Shown piece by piece: positions 49,531 through 62,100 of a stretch of 64,000 nt of DNA (position 1 is its first letter; the number at the start of each line of letters is the position of its first letter). Source of the stretch: Anticarsia gemmatalis (taxonomy: Eukaryota > Arthropoda > Insecta > Lepidoptera > Erebidae); the NCBI RefSeq assembly GCF_050436995.1, contig NC_134756.1, positions 5,332,001 to 5,396,000 of the forward strand, written 5' to 3'. Position numbers and translations under genes: made by a program. The notes below the pieces were generated by a model, which ran no database searches, was not told where the DNA came from, and saw nothing but the letters and a program-made list of their open reading frames with translations.

Positions 49531-51719
49531 AATTATATTACTGAAGAACACTTATTCAATACCAATTCAGTCGTGCCTACTCAAAACGCCTACATTTTTT
49601 TCAGAGCAACAATTCTCATCGCGAGTATGTGCGGCAAAAATTTTATCTTGCCGTCGATTCTTATGAAGGCTTATTCATATCTTATGAAATTTATTATTAA
49701 ATTTTTTACAACTGGTCCACTTTTCATTTATTATTGGTCTTAAGAATGTTATAATAAAGTCATTAATATTCGGCAACCGTCCCGAAAGCATGCACTTGAC
49801 TTAATAACAATAATTGATGATCCACGAAAAATTAAAAATACTGTTTTCTTTCGATAAACTTTATGGTACTAGATTGATTTTCGAAGATTGTATATATGCT
49901 GTTTATAGACAAGTATTATGTGTACTAATTGGGTAATTTCTTTAATATATCTGAACTCGTAAATAAAAACAGTTGCTTGAATAAATTCTCAATATGTAGG
50001 TAATTGAAATTCTGTGGCACGCAAACTTGTGGTTTAGTTCATTTACAATGCGAAATAGAATAAAATAAAACAATTTCAATGCTAGTTGTATCCTGTCCTT
50101 GACGAATTGTTAGAGGATTGATAAGAGCCACGCTCCAATGAAACTGACTCACTATGACTCAACGTAAAATCCTACATCTTTCTATTTTGTTCAATTTACT
50201 TTAACAATAGAATGGAGGCAGAATTAATGAATTTGTAGCAATATAATTAACATTTATTTGTGTTTAACATAAAACCATATTAGGTTAAAGCAAAACCTTA
50301 TTAGATAAATTAATTGTCTAGTCATTACATCTTCGTATAACTAAGAAAAATATATTTACTAAGCAGAAATAATTAGCAAACGATTTCGACCAATTCATGA
50401 CAAAATCCAAAATAAAGCTTCAGCAAAGTCACATTTCAATGTAAAAAATACTATACGATATCGCATGACGTGATGACGAAATTGTACTTCTAACTTAAGT
50501 TTAATGAGAGCATCCAACAAAACAGTTTACAATTTTGCAAAATGTCAATAATAGCTGCTGAATATATCCCTCTGTCCAGTGCACAGCACATGTGGTCACC
50601 ATGAAGTCTAAATCAGGAAATGGAAAATGTCAAACGCATCTCAGTGCCGCTTAAAGCCTGGGGGCAAAAATTAAATGCCATCCTGCAAATTGATTCTGCT
50701 TGTGTGGTCACTGCATTGACAGTTCGATATGTTATACGAAAATCACCCTTATGGCTTAGGTAAGAGGATTGGTATTTTTTGTGAAAAATTATCGGTCATC
50801 TCGATTGTAAGGTTAGAGTGCATGTGATAGGTTTTTAAATTAAATTTCATGCATCGAGGTTTAATGCAGGGGTTAAGAACTATGAAATGAAGTCTGGTGC
50901 CCATTCAAGTTTACTTCATTCATCCTTATTATAATACCTTCAATCTACATACATTCTCATCTACTGTAAGGAAAAAAACAATATTATTTAAAGTTTTAAT
51001 TCACTTATAGACCTGTATTTTTGTTTACGTCGCTCTTATAAGCATAAAAACTCCTAGAGAAGCATCACTCAACCTGTGACATATTTATTACGAGTACAAG
51101 AATCTAAATTATTCAGTGAAAGCACACAACTTACATAACGTGGCACGTTGCTCTATTAATCTCTGTCCTAAGATGAAAACCCCTTAGCAACTAACTGGGC
51201 ACTTAATCATCTTAGGAGTGCTACGTTATGGCCTAAGAACACGCAACGCGTATCAGAATATCGAGATCGCTCCTACTAGTTTTACTTGAAAGGGATATTA
51301 TATGGCTCAGGTTTGGTTTATTGGTACTGACTAGAAATATTTCATAATAAAATACGATATATTATTTAGCACCCAAAGTGTAGCTCGATTACAAGCACTT
51401 GATACTTTAGTGTCGAAATTCTGTCGCAAGATTTGGTATTTTAAGAAATTAAGGACTTAAGTTACTTACAAATATTGTGTTTCCGATCTTCGGTCTCTTT
51501 GCAACACTTTTAAACTTTTTATATTTTTTACCTAACTAACTTAATAACATTAAAAAGTCCCTTTTTCAGAATTTTATCTATTAAAAGCTGGATCACAGAT
51601 CAAAGCACAACACCTACTTGCCTCAAAATGATTAAGGTAACGGGACCAATTCTTGAATACATTTAAAGCATGATTACCAAAAAGAAAGGGAATGGAATTT
51701 ACATAGACAAATGACGTAC

Positions 51720-51796
51720 CTTCATGTAGGATCCTCCATTTCTTTCGTCACGGTGTCGCTTGATGTACCGTTGGCAGATGTTCGACATTTTCCACT
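51720..51796 (-). CDS. Internal or first coding exon of an unrecognised gene
   Basis: Seen: on the minus strand a pyrimidine-rich tract ending in tttttcag precedes 77 nt, followed by a near-consensus donor, AAG|gtacgt. Only one of three frames is open: two leftover bases, then 25 codons reading W-K-M-S-N-I-C-Q-R-Y-I-K-R and ending G-G-S-Y-M-K. The exon ends on a codon boundary. An ATG in the context GAAAATGTC could be the initiation codon, which would make this the first coding exon. The peptide is basic (several K/R) and I do not recognise the family. The next exon found downstream on the same strand (38445-38509) starts in the matching phase. Base composition is clearly more GC-rich than the surrounding DNA. 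Exon call fairly confident; function unknown. Confidence 0.7.
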
Positions 51797-54729
51797 CTGA
51801 AAAATACAACAACCTTGTTAGTTAACACAATGGACTTATTATTATCAAATTATTTGGGTACAACTAATCCAATGTCGTTTTCGTTGCCGAGATGTGACCA
51901 AGTTACTAAGTTACGCGACGTTCACTTACGAACGCAGAGTAACACAACATTATGATTGCAAACTGTAATAACTTAATATACTTATATGGGACTTTGGACC
52001 TTTTCAAATGTCTTGCCACCATTTTCTGACAAACTAGCGTATCTGTATTACGAGTATATCATCTAAAAGAATTATGTCTACTCTGGTAACTATTATTTAG
52101 TGATATTTTTTCGGTATGATAGTTACGAAGACAAACTCCCATAGCATGTGCAAACTAACTTTTTATATGTATGTACCGTTACAATAGCAAATGGTAACAT
52201 GTAAATAATGTACACATAACACGCACTAATAATATCACGATCATTCGCTCTCACTATACTTAACATTACTAACAATCGTTACCTTATATATTGAAAATAG
52301 TGTTGGTACTGGGTAGTAACACAATTGGTAAAGTACCTAAGCGGCTTTGGGTACATCCCTAAGTAACAAGATGTCAAAAAATAGTCACAAAACCATAAGG
52401 TTTCCGAGGTAAGGAGACTTGTGGAATCCCGCGGGAAACAATACGAGGACCGTGACCTCACCCTGGCTTATCCGAGAGCCGACACTTTTTTACCAAGAAA
52501 TGGGATAAGCCGAGGTCTAAGGTGTCACGAAAGTTAAAGTTATAGCAATGTGACTACTATATTATTAACAACTTTGTCTACTTTATTCAAAGTTAAATTA
52601 TTCGTAAATAAGCCGCAATAGTCTGACTCATACCAATTCTTACTACTGGCATATCAAAAAACATTTTTCAGAAAAAAATATGCAGATTTGCTAAATAGCG
52701 AATTTCCATATTTGTTGCTTCACACCATCTAGCAAAAGAAAGTGTATTATATAAAGTGTGTGCGAAAACAAACTGAAAACCAATTAATATAGAACCCGCA
52801 AAATTAAATGAAAATTCCACAAAATCTAATTTCCTTCCACAAAACCGATAGCATTTACTCAGAGCACTGACAAAGCTTAATTAGTCGAATACCATTGTTA
52901 GGAATTTCAATCACATTGACAACATCTATTCGGGTCAATACAATCATAGTTCGCCACGAGGGTTAGGTAACCGAGTAATGACTCACTCAGTTACTTGCAC
53001 AATGTCTTATATCCGTATATTGATAAACATTAATCATATTTACTATACGATCACGTACTTGGTACAAGTGACGTAGAAAATTGGAGTACTACTTGACTTG
53101 TTTCATATTGGCTTTCTGTATCACCGAAAAAAGCTTTGCTAGTTTGGGGGAAATTCTCATATCTTGAACAGATTAAATTATTAGCGAAGTGGTAATAATA
53201 CATTTTGATACAAAAAAAGGAGAAAAATATTTTCTAAGGAAGTTACCGACAAGCTCAAATCTATATTTCGAATAAGTGTACATCAAGGAAAAAATGGTGG
53301 TCCTAGATCCTCCTGTAGTTAGTTAAATTAAGTATATTGATCTACTTACTAAAATGGTCTGGCACAGCATGTTACAGCAACTACAATCACCATTATTTAC
53401 TTAACCAAAATATCTTTGTTAATATCATCCCAACATTTCCACTCAGACCCTAATCATAACTCATTCGGAGTGCTGTAAATTGAAACTAAAACTACATGCG
53501 GTCTACCCTCTCACACAATATAGCTAACCACATACATGTTTAGAAATGGGAACCGCATATTGCAGGCTATTCCCTAAATCCGGCCAACTGTTTAGGGTAA
53601 ACATCGACTAGCCAACAAATTTAAATCATTTGAGCCGCATCCGGACTGTGTAATTGAAGACGCGTAGGAAGTACAAAATTGGATTTGAACGTACTGTGTG
53701 TAAATAATGCTATAATAGTAACGTCTGAGAAATACTTGTTTGAATTTAATGGAAGTCTTTAGGAGTGTGTTAAGACTTTATGAAGTAAGCATTTCCTTTA
53801 AGTTATGATAAGATATATTATGTAATATACATTCTATTAGCGGATGAAATACGAACCAATTTTTATTCGATCACACAAATGTCCTTAATGTTTGAGAAAA
53901 TGTGCTTGATATATGCTACTCGTATTTAAAAAAATGTAAAGTATTATTTGTTCAGTTTCCAAAATATACGAGCAATCTGATACTGTATTTTACTTTGCCT
54001 ATTCGAGTAACGTGAAACATAGATTCGATTTCATGTGACATGTGAGACAAGAGAAATCGACACGTCCATATTTGTAAATGAAATCAACTCTTACTTGATT
54101 GCTACGGTCCATTAATTAACAGAACTGCACAAGCAAATCAATCGTTGAACTTCTATCTATCCATTAACCTATCTCAGATAACTGAGTATAACCTATCTTT
54201 TATTGAAGAAAACGGTGAGGCCTAGTCTCGCCAACTCTGCATAAGTCTAGGTAAAAGTAAGTTAGTTTAGGTGGAATTTTGACAGCTTGTGATTTATCTA
54301 TGGAAACGGTCATACGACACTTATCAATAAGCCATGCAACTGGCCATAAGTATACGAATCAAAATTACATGGGAGACAAAATTGGACGTAAGTACGTAAC
54401 TGATAGACATTGTTCAGTAAGTACAAAAGGTTCTGTAGCCACGATATATTATTCTACATCCATTTATCTAATAGACATAGCGGTTGAACAATCGTCTGAA
54501 TATTGAATAACTTTATTTGAATGTGTGCCTTTGAAGCCGGATTTGCGATGTAATGAATGGCCATTTGCGTCGCAAGGCCGAATAATATCTATAGGAAACA
54601 CTTAGTATTCACATATGCGAGTATACAAGTTGTACACTAGACATCACATCAAAGCTTACCACGTTCCTACGATGACAACTGAATAAATATTAAGTACTGT
54701 AATACAACAACTTAGTAGAATGCCTTGAC

Positions 54730-54902
54730 ACGCATGTTTTATCTCGTTTATATCGCCTATGTGTTATTCTGGGTCTTCACTTACATGTCTACCAAATTTC
54801 ACCGTAATCGGTTTAGAAGTAATTGCGTGAAAGAGTAACAAACATCCATAAACACATACATACATTCTTGCAAACTTTCGCGTTTATAATACTAGTAGGA
54901 TA
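54730..54902 (+). mobile_element. Non-LTR retrotransposon 3'-end repeat
   Basis: It contains taccaaatttcaccgtaatc, then gcgtgaaagagtaacaaac, a cata-rich run and caaactttcgcgtttataat, ending actagtaggat. This string is familiar as a widespread insect interspersed repeat ending. The class is assigned from memory of the family; the 5' boundary is vague. Confidence 0.5.
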
Positions 54903-57900
54903 TTACAAGGATACTTCTGTGTATTTCCAAAATAAAAATGCTGTATAGTCCTCCGTCAGCTGCATAAATCTGCAGTACACTGATGTTCTAAATTCTGAAT
55001 TTTGTATTCCATCGCCAGCCACAAACGTTGCACACAAGGCTCTGTATTAAGTTGGTGGGCTACAGTCACTGGATGATAATAAATATGAAAATCCTCCGGC
55101 CATACGTTCGATCACGCATCGGGAGGAGATTATAGTCTTTATTAACAAACAGATGGTCAGTCTGTAGTCGAAGATGCTATGGAACAGATAACTATCAATG
55201 ATATGGACGTCGTTTTATTATATCCCCGTAAGATTAGTCAGCAATCGGGAAATTGCCTATATTTACTTTACAAAGCTAATCTATAAGATTCCTCACTTGT
55301 ATTTCATCCAAAAAGAATTTCCTGCTACTATCACAAATTGGCTAAGCAGCCTCTAGCGAGCGCCGTAAGAACTATTCTTGCAGTATATTTTAGTTGCAAG
55401 TTACAGTAGATGTATGTTACCTTCAAATAAGTAAAAGTACGTCTAACTTAGGTAAATAATTTCTTCTTTTCCTAACTCAATCTCATAACTAAGAACACAA
55501 TTAATCACCTATTAATATAAAGTTCAAAATAAATCCGCTTAACTTTTTAATTGGTATAAAATAATCCGAATACCGAGAGTCGATAATTGGAGAGTGTTTT
55601 CTAAAGAATGAAGTAATTTGAAGATCAAGGGAAAATTGTGAAGAAGTTTCTGGAACCCCGTGAAACATTCCGTTTTATTTGTTTGCACCCTCCGAAGTGT
55701 CCCCTAAAATAAAAAGGTCATCGCGTAGGTACCGAAGATTTTTATGTTTTATATTAGTCACAGTACTTTGGTTAATAAGATCGGCTTGTTGGAATGAGTA
55801 ACGCTGGTTTAGTAAAATCGGTTGGCAAATGAATATCATATATCTTATTGATATTGTATGCTTATTAACAATTACTATTGTAGACCAAATCAACATCTTA
55901 TTAGGAGGTGTAGAGGTTTACTATTACATGTGTAACAAATAATATAAGGTGAGTCGTGGAATAGTGTTCTTTACATCAAAATGAGTATGTAGTTCGAGTA
56001 TTGTATAGGTAATTTATGCAAAAAATAAGTTACTAATGAAGTTATCTATTCTAACAGAATAACCTTGGCCACATCCTAAAGCAACGGCACTATATAAATG
56101 ACAGGAAATTCATTTATTAGTCCGGGCTTAGTCGGTAAAGTAGAATATTGAAACATATTGAAATTGTAAAACAAGCTTATCTCGACCCTATTAAGTGAAT
56201 GGGCATTTGTTAAATTTAATCCTGACTTGCTTTTAGTAAAATATTATTTTATTTTAGGTTCGTTGATTATTTTCCATTTATTATTTTAAATCTGTTGCAT
56301 TTTCATAATTTTGATTATACGGCAGACGATTGTAGAAATTAGTTTATTATTATTTATATTTACTAGAACTATAATTCGGTGTAGACACTATACTTATATT
56401 AAGCAATACAACATCGACCGTCAATTTAAATAAACGTTTTGATACATCTGCTAAGTGAAATAATAAAAAAAAATAAAAAATGTGCCTACATATTCCTTTT
56501 TTATTTTTCTAATACGACTTTTATAAAAAAAGTCTCAGTGTACGTTTGTCCTGAAGCTCGGACACAGCAATTTGCGTACAAACTGCTCGAATGTGGGCAA
56601 AGCGGCCCGTTGCCCAGCAACGGACGTTTACCACCAAATCATGTTTACGAAATGACGCCTACGAGACTATTTGCTGATATCGATAAATACTTTATTGGAA
56701 TACTGTTACCGAATCGTATCTTTTTTTTCCATGAAATAGTACTTTAATTAAACTTTTACCCGGTTTAATGAATAATGATCATTATATATCTTAATGATTC
56801 TATTCGGCCCGTTTTGCTCATGAGAAATTGGGCTATCAGTTCTGTAATAAATTAGATACGACAAAACAACATCAGCGCTGGGATGGTTCCTGCCTTCTAA
56901 TTGAAAAACCTTGGCATAATGTAATCTTCTAATACATCAAACTTGACGAGTTTTACCTAAAAACAGTCTTCAACGCAGACACAGGAAAACAACATTGTGA
57001 AAAATTAACGTCACACCCATTTATTCAAAAACCTCCAACAAATTACCTCAAAGCTTTCTAGTCAGTCTCGCAATTTCCTACTGCCAGTGTCATCTCACAA
57101 AAAGGGTAGGTTCGCCAGTTGTCGCCGCTCGTGCGTGAGTTACGTAGTCACACCATAAACGTTCCCAATTTGCATAAGGGTATGAAAGCTTTTGCGAGAT
57201 GAGTGTTTATGATAGGTGGCAACATGCGTGTCGCTCGTATTCCCCAAATTTGTATCGGTCTCGTAATAATAGGCTACATTGTTCTGTTCCGTTAGGCTTG
57301 TTTAGAAGGGAAAATTGGAAATATGTGTTCGGAATCGAACTATTGCGTTGTGGTTCCGCAAAAATCTGTTTCATAGCTAAATATTATTTGATTTTAGTGA
57401 TCGAGACCTTGTCGTTTTCTTAAGCCATTGTTATTGCACCGAATTTAGTGTGACATCCTGCCTAATTTAAAGTCAACAGTTCAATAGTTAACTGTGAAAG
57501 CGTAACAGACGGACAAGCTGGCTAACTTTCAGTTTTGATAAAACAGGTAAGGATTTTAAGAATCGTGATCTACCTTATAAAAAAGTAATTCTTGCACGAG
57601 GGAAAGGGTACAATTGAAACGAACAAGGATTAACAAGGTAGGAACCCAAAATGACGAGTGCGGTGCCGACAGTATTTGTCCATAGATGAGTACAACACGG
57701 ATCGTGCCGAAACGGATATAATAGACACTCTGATCCCTCATCCCTGCGTCACGCTTTAAAATTTAAACAACCTGTGTTTTGGGGCACCTAAATTGTACTG
57801 TGCAGGACCAATTTGAATATTGCTAAACCTAAATGAAATGAATAACAACATTAATAAAGGTATGAATTTGAAGCTATGTTACTGGACAACTTTTTCTCAT

Positions 57901-58395
57901 AGACCTGTTAAAAAATAATTTTCAAAAAAATATATATTATTATCTTACGTCAGTCACAGTGTTCATAATACAAAGTAATGGCAGACCTTTAATTCTAGAT
58001 TTACTTGGTTCTTGCATCAAATTTCGTTTTAACCTTTTTTGAACTACATTTTACTTTCTATTGATAATTTAACCAACATTAAGACCAATGAACCATAACC
58101 AAATATTTGGCTATGTAGCAGGTACATTTGACTATAGTTTTACTGCCGCAATATGCAGAATTTTAGCGTCACTGCTACAAATCCAGGCGTGTAGTCCGAG
58201 GTAAGGGATTATGGGATTGTTAGGGCGTCATTTTGGTTTCCGATTTGTTTGCTCGCACCACGTTTTTAGTTCGTGTTATTCCAATACTCATATATCGCTG
58301 TAAAGCTCCACAATATGTATAAGTGTAAGCCTTTAAGCCTCATATAATTCAAACAGTACATAAAGCATTTTAATTTTATGATACAAAAACACTGA

Positions 58396-58460
58396 CTCTG
58401 TGCCGCGGTTGATAGAGAGAGGTCTCGGCTTGGATTCCCGAGTTGAACAAAGTGTTATTA
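58396..58460 (+). mobile_element. Possible SINE head
   Basis: GTGCCGCGGTTGATAGAG followed by CTTGGATTCCCGAG looks like an A/B-box pair of a decayed tRNA-derived SINE. Short and weak. Confidence 0.4.
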
Positions 58461-58953
58461 GACCTTTTAAAATAAGTTTGCAAAATTTCTGAATAGTAGA
58501 TGGAGTTTATATAAAATATGAAACGTGGATGTACTTTTTACATGAATGCTAGCACTTTCTGGTATAACACGAGCGATATTATGTACATGCATATGTATAC
58601 TATGTATGTAAGACGTAAGTGTATGGTTAAAAAACCCTACAATCATACTTTATTAGCAAATTGTCCACGTCCACGTCATCAAAAACGAATGAACATCACA
58701 AAGATTAAGTGCCGACATGTGTTTAACAAAATAGGAACAGGTGGATTACAACAGCTGACAATATAATGTAAAGGTGCTTGAACTCATTTAAAAAACGACT
58801 AAAGAAGTAGTTGTTGCCCATAATGAGGTGTGACCTAGTAACACAATAGTTTAAAAATAGCTCCAACGACTATTGTAATATTCGCTTACGTTTAAAAAAT
58901 TGCATGCGATTTCTCTCTCTCTCATCGTATAGTTAGTGGTCAATCTAGTGTCT

Positions 58954-59170
58954 AAGTTATTTAAGCCGCCGTAAAGCCTTTGACGTGGCTTACCGACTGT
59001 TATCTTAATTGACAACAACCAGGACCGAATTTTTACGTGCCCTCCGAAGCACGGAGAGCCCAGTTAAAATACCACTATGCGGTCACCCATTTATGGAATG
59101 ACCGCGCCAACGATTACTTAACCCACAAATTGTTTACCGTACGATGAGCGCAACTGGCTACGGGCTCCCT
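58954..59170 (+). repeat. Interspersed repeat, ~210 bp, copy 2
   Basis: Direct-orientation partner of 41279-41490, with the same order of motifs (cctttgac, cgactgttatctta, tttttacgtgccctccgaag, ccactatgcggtcaccca, acttaaccca). It ends gggctcc. Confidence 0.75.
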
Positions 59171-62100
59171 GAAATGTAAATACTAAGCTGTTTTGGAATT
59201 ACGTTCTCCCCTAAAATTTAAGAAACAAATAGATGTTCTTAAAGTACCGCGGATAGGCATTTTATCCCGTCGTCAGGTGATACAGGCGTTGGCTCATTAG
59301 TCCGGCTCTAGGCTCGTTTGTCAACGCCCTTAGATCCGAATTACGGTGCGTTTTTTTATTAACGCCAATTCCTCGTGCTGTAACGACTGCAATTTTTCCT
59401 CGAGCCTCCCCGTTCTTCGGAAAAGTGTTTTTTTACGAGTTACTTTTGGTCGGGTCATTGATCTATTATTTATGCTGTACCAACAGGGTGAATGGATACT
59501 TGTTTTGTGCTTACGGTTCGGTGGGTTTATGACCTTACGTTACAAGATAAAATAGAATCGATATGATTGATAGAAAAAAGAAGAAAAAAGACGTAATATT
59601 CTATAAAATTCAATACTGGGTAATGTAACTAATAAGATAATAATTAAGTATCAGAAATCTTTATGATTTACGTGTGACATGTATAAATACGAACCAGGTA
59701 TAATAATTTTAATGGATGTAAGTTTCCAGATCTTAAAAAGTTTATCCCAAAGTTGAAACTCATCGTTTATGTACAAAAATAGAGCGCACTTGTTCACTCT
59801 TCCAGTTACAAGGGGAGTTACAAGACAAATATCCGACAGAGGCCAAAGGAATAGAACTTTTAAACAAGCTTCACAACTCTTCAACTCGTTTTCTATTCCT
59901 TCGATTGTGTACAAGATTCTGTACAACTTGTTCAACTAGGAATAACTCTAAAGGAATTTACATACGAACACTCGGAACGTATAAATCAACCGCCATTAAT
60001 AACTTTCTTCCCAACTTTGAGTAGTAATTTCAACCAGTAATATTTCCGTAATGTCACCTCAAGGCACCCTACTTCTATTTTAGCCACATGACATTTACAA
60101 CCCCTCGCATATTCAGACGCTTTAATGTCGGTGCCTCAACTGGTATTGCCGCATTTTTCATAAGACGTCACTCTCATATTGCCAAATGGGTATCTTTCAT
60201 CTGGCAGATGCGTTCCGAACACATGTCTGCACTGCGCTATACGAAAATGTGTAATCAGAAATGTTCTGAAGCTGTCTGTCTCTCAAAAATAGTTCAATAC
60301 TTTACAGTATGTGATTTTATTTAAAATCATAAAGTAAACAAAAGGCATTCAATTCAAACGCAGCGTACGTTCAAATACTTACAAAAAGCGGTGCCCAAAC
60401 ACCGTAAATTCCTTAAATCAGGATGAGAATTAAAAACCAGCATCCGTATAAACAAACTTCCATATTAAGCAAAACGAAGTACATGATAAATCTTCCCAAT
60501 GACTTCAAAAGGAAGGCTTAAGAATCGATAGCAGGTTCGGTTCAGAATTACAAATCACGTATATCTCGGCTCTATTGATACTCGTTTACGTGTCGATCCA
60601 TTCGCCGTGACACCTCCTGCTTTGCCTCCGATTCAACGATATGCTCTTTGAAGACGGCAGACATTGATCGATGTTTTCCTAAGCTCAGAAATTAGATTCT
60701 AGCGAACAAGGTTCCTCAATCCGATATCGCTGACGATCCAACTTAAAATCTTTTTATATTTACTTTGATAAATGTATTTTGACTTGTTACTTTACTTGAT
60801 GTTTTCCGATAAGTAGTTTGTTGTTGTTTACGTAAAATGGGCAGTACATTTGTTAAAAATGGCATCATGAAAAGATGAGGAAAATCTCATTTACAACACG
60901 ATATTAAAAATAAGAAATATTGACGCTATTTACATTATTATATTAACGATTTTATTTCTCATTCTTATTAAAAGCAAGCTAGTAGTCACGTAAATTCAAC
61001 TAAATAGGTAAAAGTTAATTAAAAAACAAAGCGTGACATCATTTAATTTACAACCCAAACAGCTCTGTGCTTTTGAAAACAAAAATATTTTACCAAAGGC
61101 ATTTCACAATAGGATCAATAAAGGGAAACCGCAACTCGGATGCGATCGTAGCGTGCACTGAAAATAATTACATGATCCCATTAATCGTGGCCAGACCATT
61201 TGGCCGCTACCCTCTTTCCCATGTCTATACTTTCTATAACGCACACTGAAAAAGCATTGGTACTTTTTTCACCTATGTATCTCTTGAAGAATTTAAGATC
61301 GTAAAATAAAAGGGGGTTTGAGCTACCTGCCGCGTGATATCTGGCAAATGTTTGGGAACATAAACCGCTGTAGATTTTTACTGGAAATATCTTTAAAAAC
61401 CAGGGACTTTTATCATTTAATCGTCAGTATTCCTTTACTCCTTTAACTATCCTTTTCATTTTTAGTCATGTACCTGTCTGTTCAGTATTTTGAAATTATC
61501 ATAAATTTTTTTAATATGAAAAATGTTATAATCGTAGTAACAATTTATTAACGATTCTCAAAACCTATTAATATCATATCAATCATACTTCTCAAAACTT
61601 AAACATTGAACTTAATTGTAGACAGAAAATTGTTGGATCGTACCTATAATTATGTTACATGAAAATCTTTAGAAAGGAAATATAAAACAACAAGAAGTAT
61701 CAACTCTTCTAGATTCCCTAGTTCGCTGTTCAGTGAATTTTATTGGCGGGAGGCTGATATATCGCGGTGCCAATCGTAAATCTGTTGCCGCGAAATAAAT
61801 AATTTAAAACTAATAAAAACGGGCCCTCTACTCTCTTCCCTGTAATACGGAGCAGTGGGCGGTTTGCTGATATTCGTAACACGCAACACTTTCGTGGAAA
61901 TCACGGGTAGCTTCTATAGCCAGGTAGCCATACGAGGAGCCGTGCTGATTTCATGAAATATAAATTATGTTGTCATGACGATGTCAAGCATTCTATTACG
62001 TTGATTACGTTAGAGGAATGCTCTTTAATTCTCGAGTACATGGGAATTTAACTGTCACTGTAATTGTTATTGTTGAGGTTAATATTAGGTAAAGAGTTAA

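Larger units (their letters stand above)
38510..51719 (-). other. Inferred 13.2-kb intron between the two exons
   Basis: Bounded on the minus strand by gtacgt at its 5' end and tttacag at its 3' end, if the two exons belong to one transcript. It contains palindromic element copies B and C, a Helitron-like insert and a 210-bp interspersed repeat at 41279-41490. The rest (38510-41278, 41491-44182, 46333-48379, 49531-51719) is AT-rich, with only short chance open frames and no recognised gene or RNA. An unseen small exon inside it cannot be excluded. Confidence 0.5.

Noticed and set aside
56439..56747. 102-codon plus-strand open frame
   Set aside because: Longest frame in the window, but it starts at a TTG in AT-rich DNA, is rich in F/I/K as expected by composition, and has no recognised domain or splice signals.
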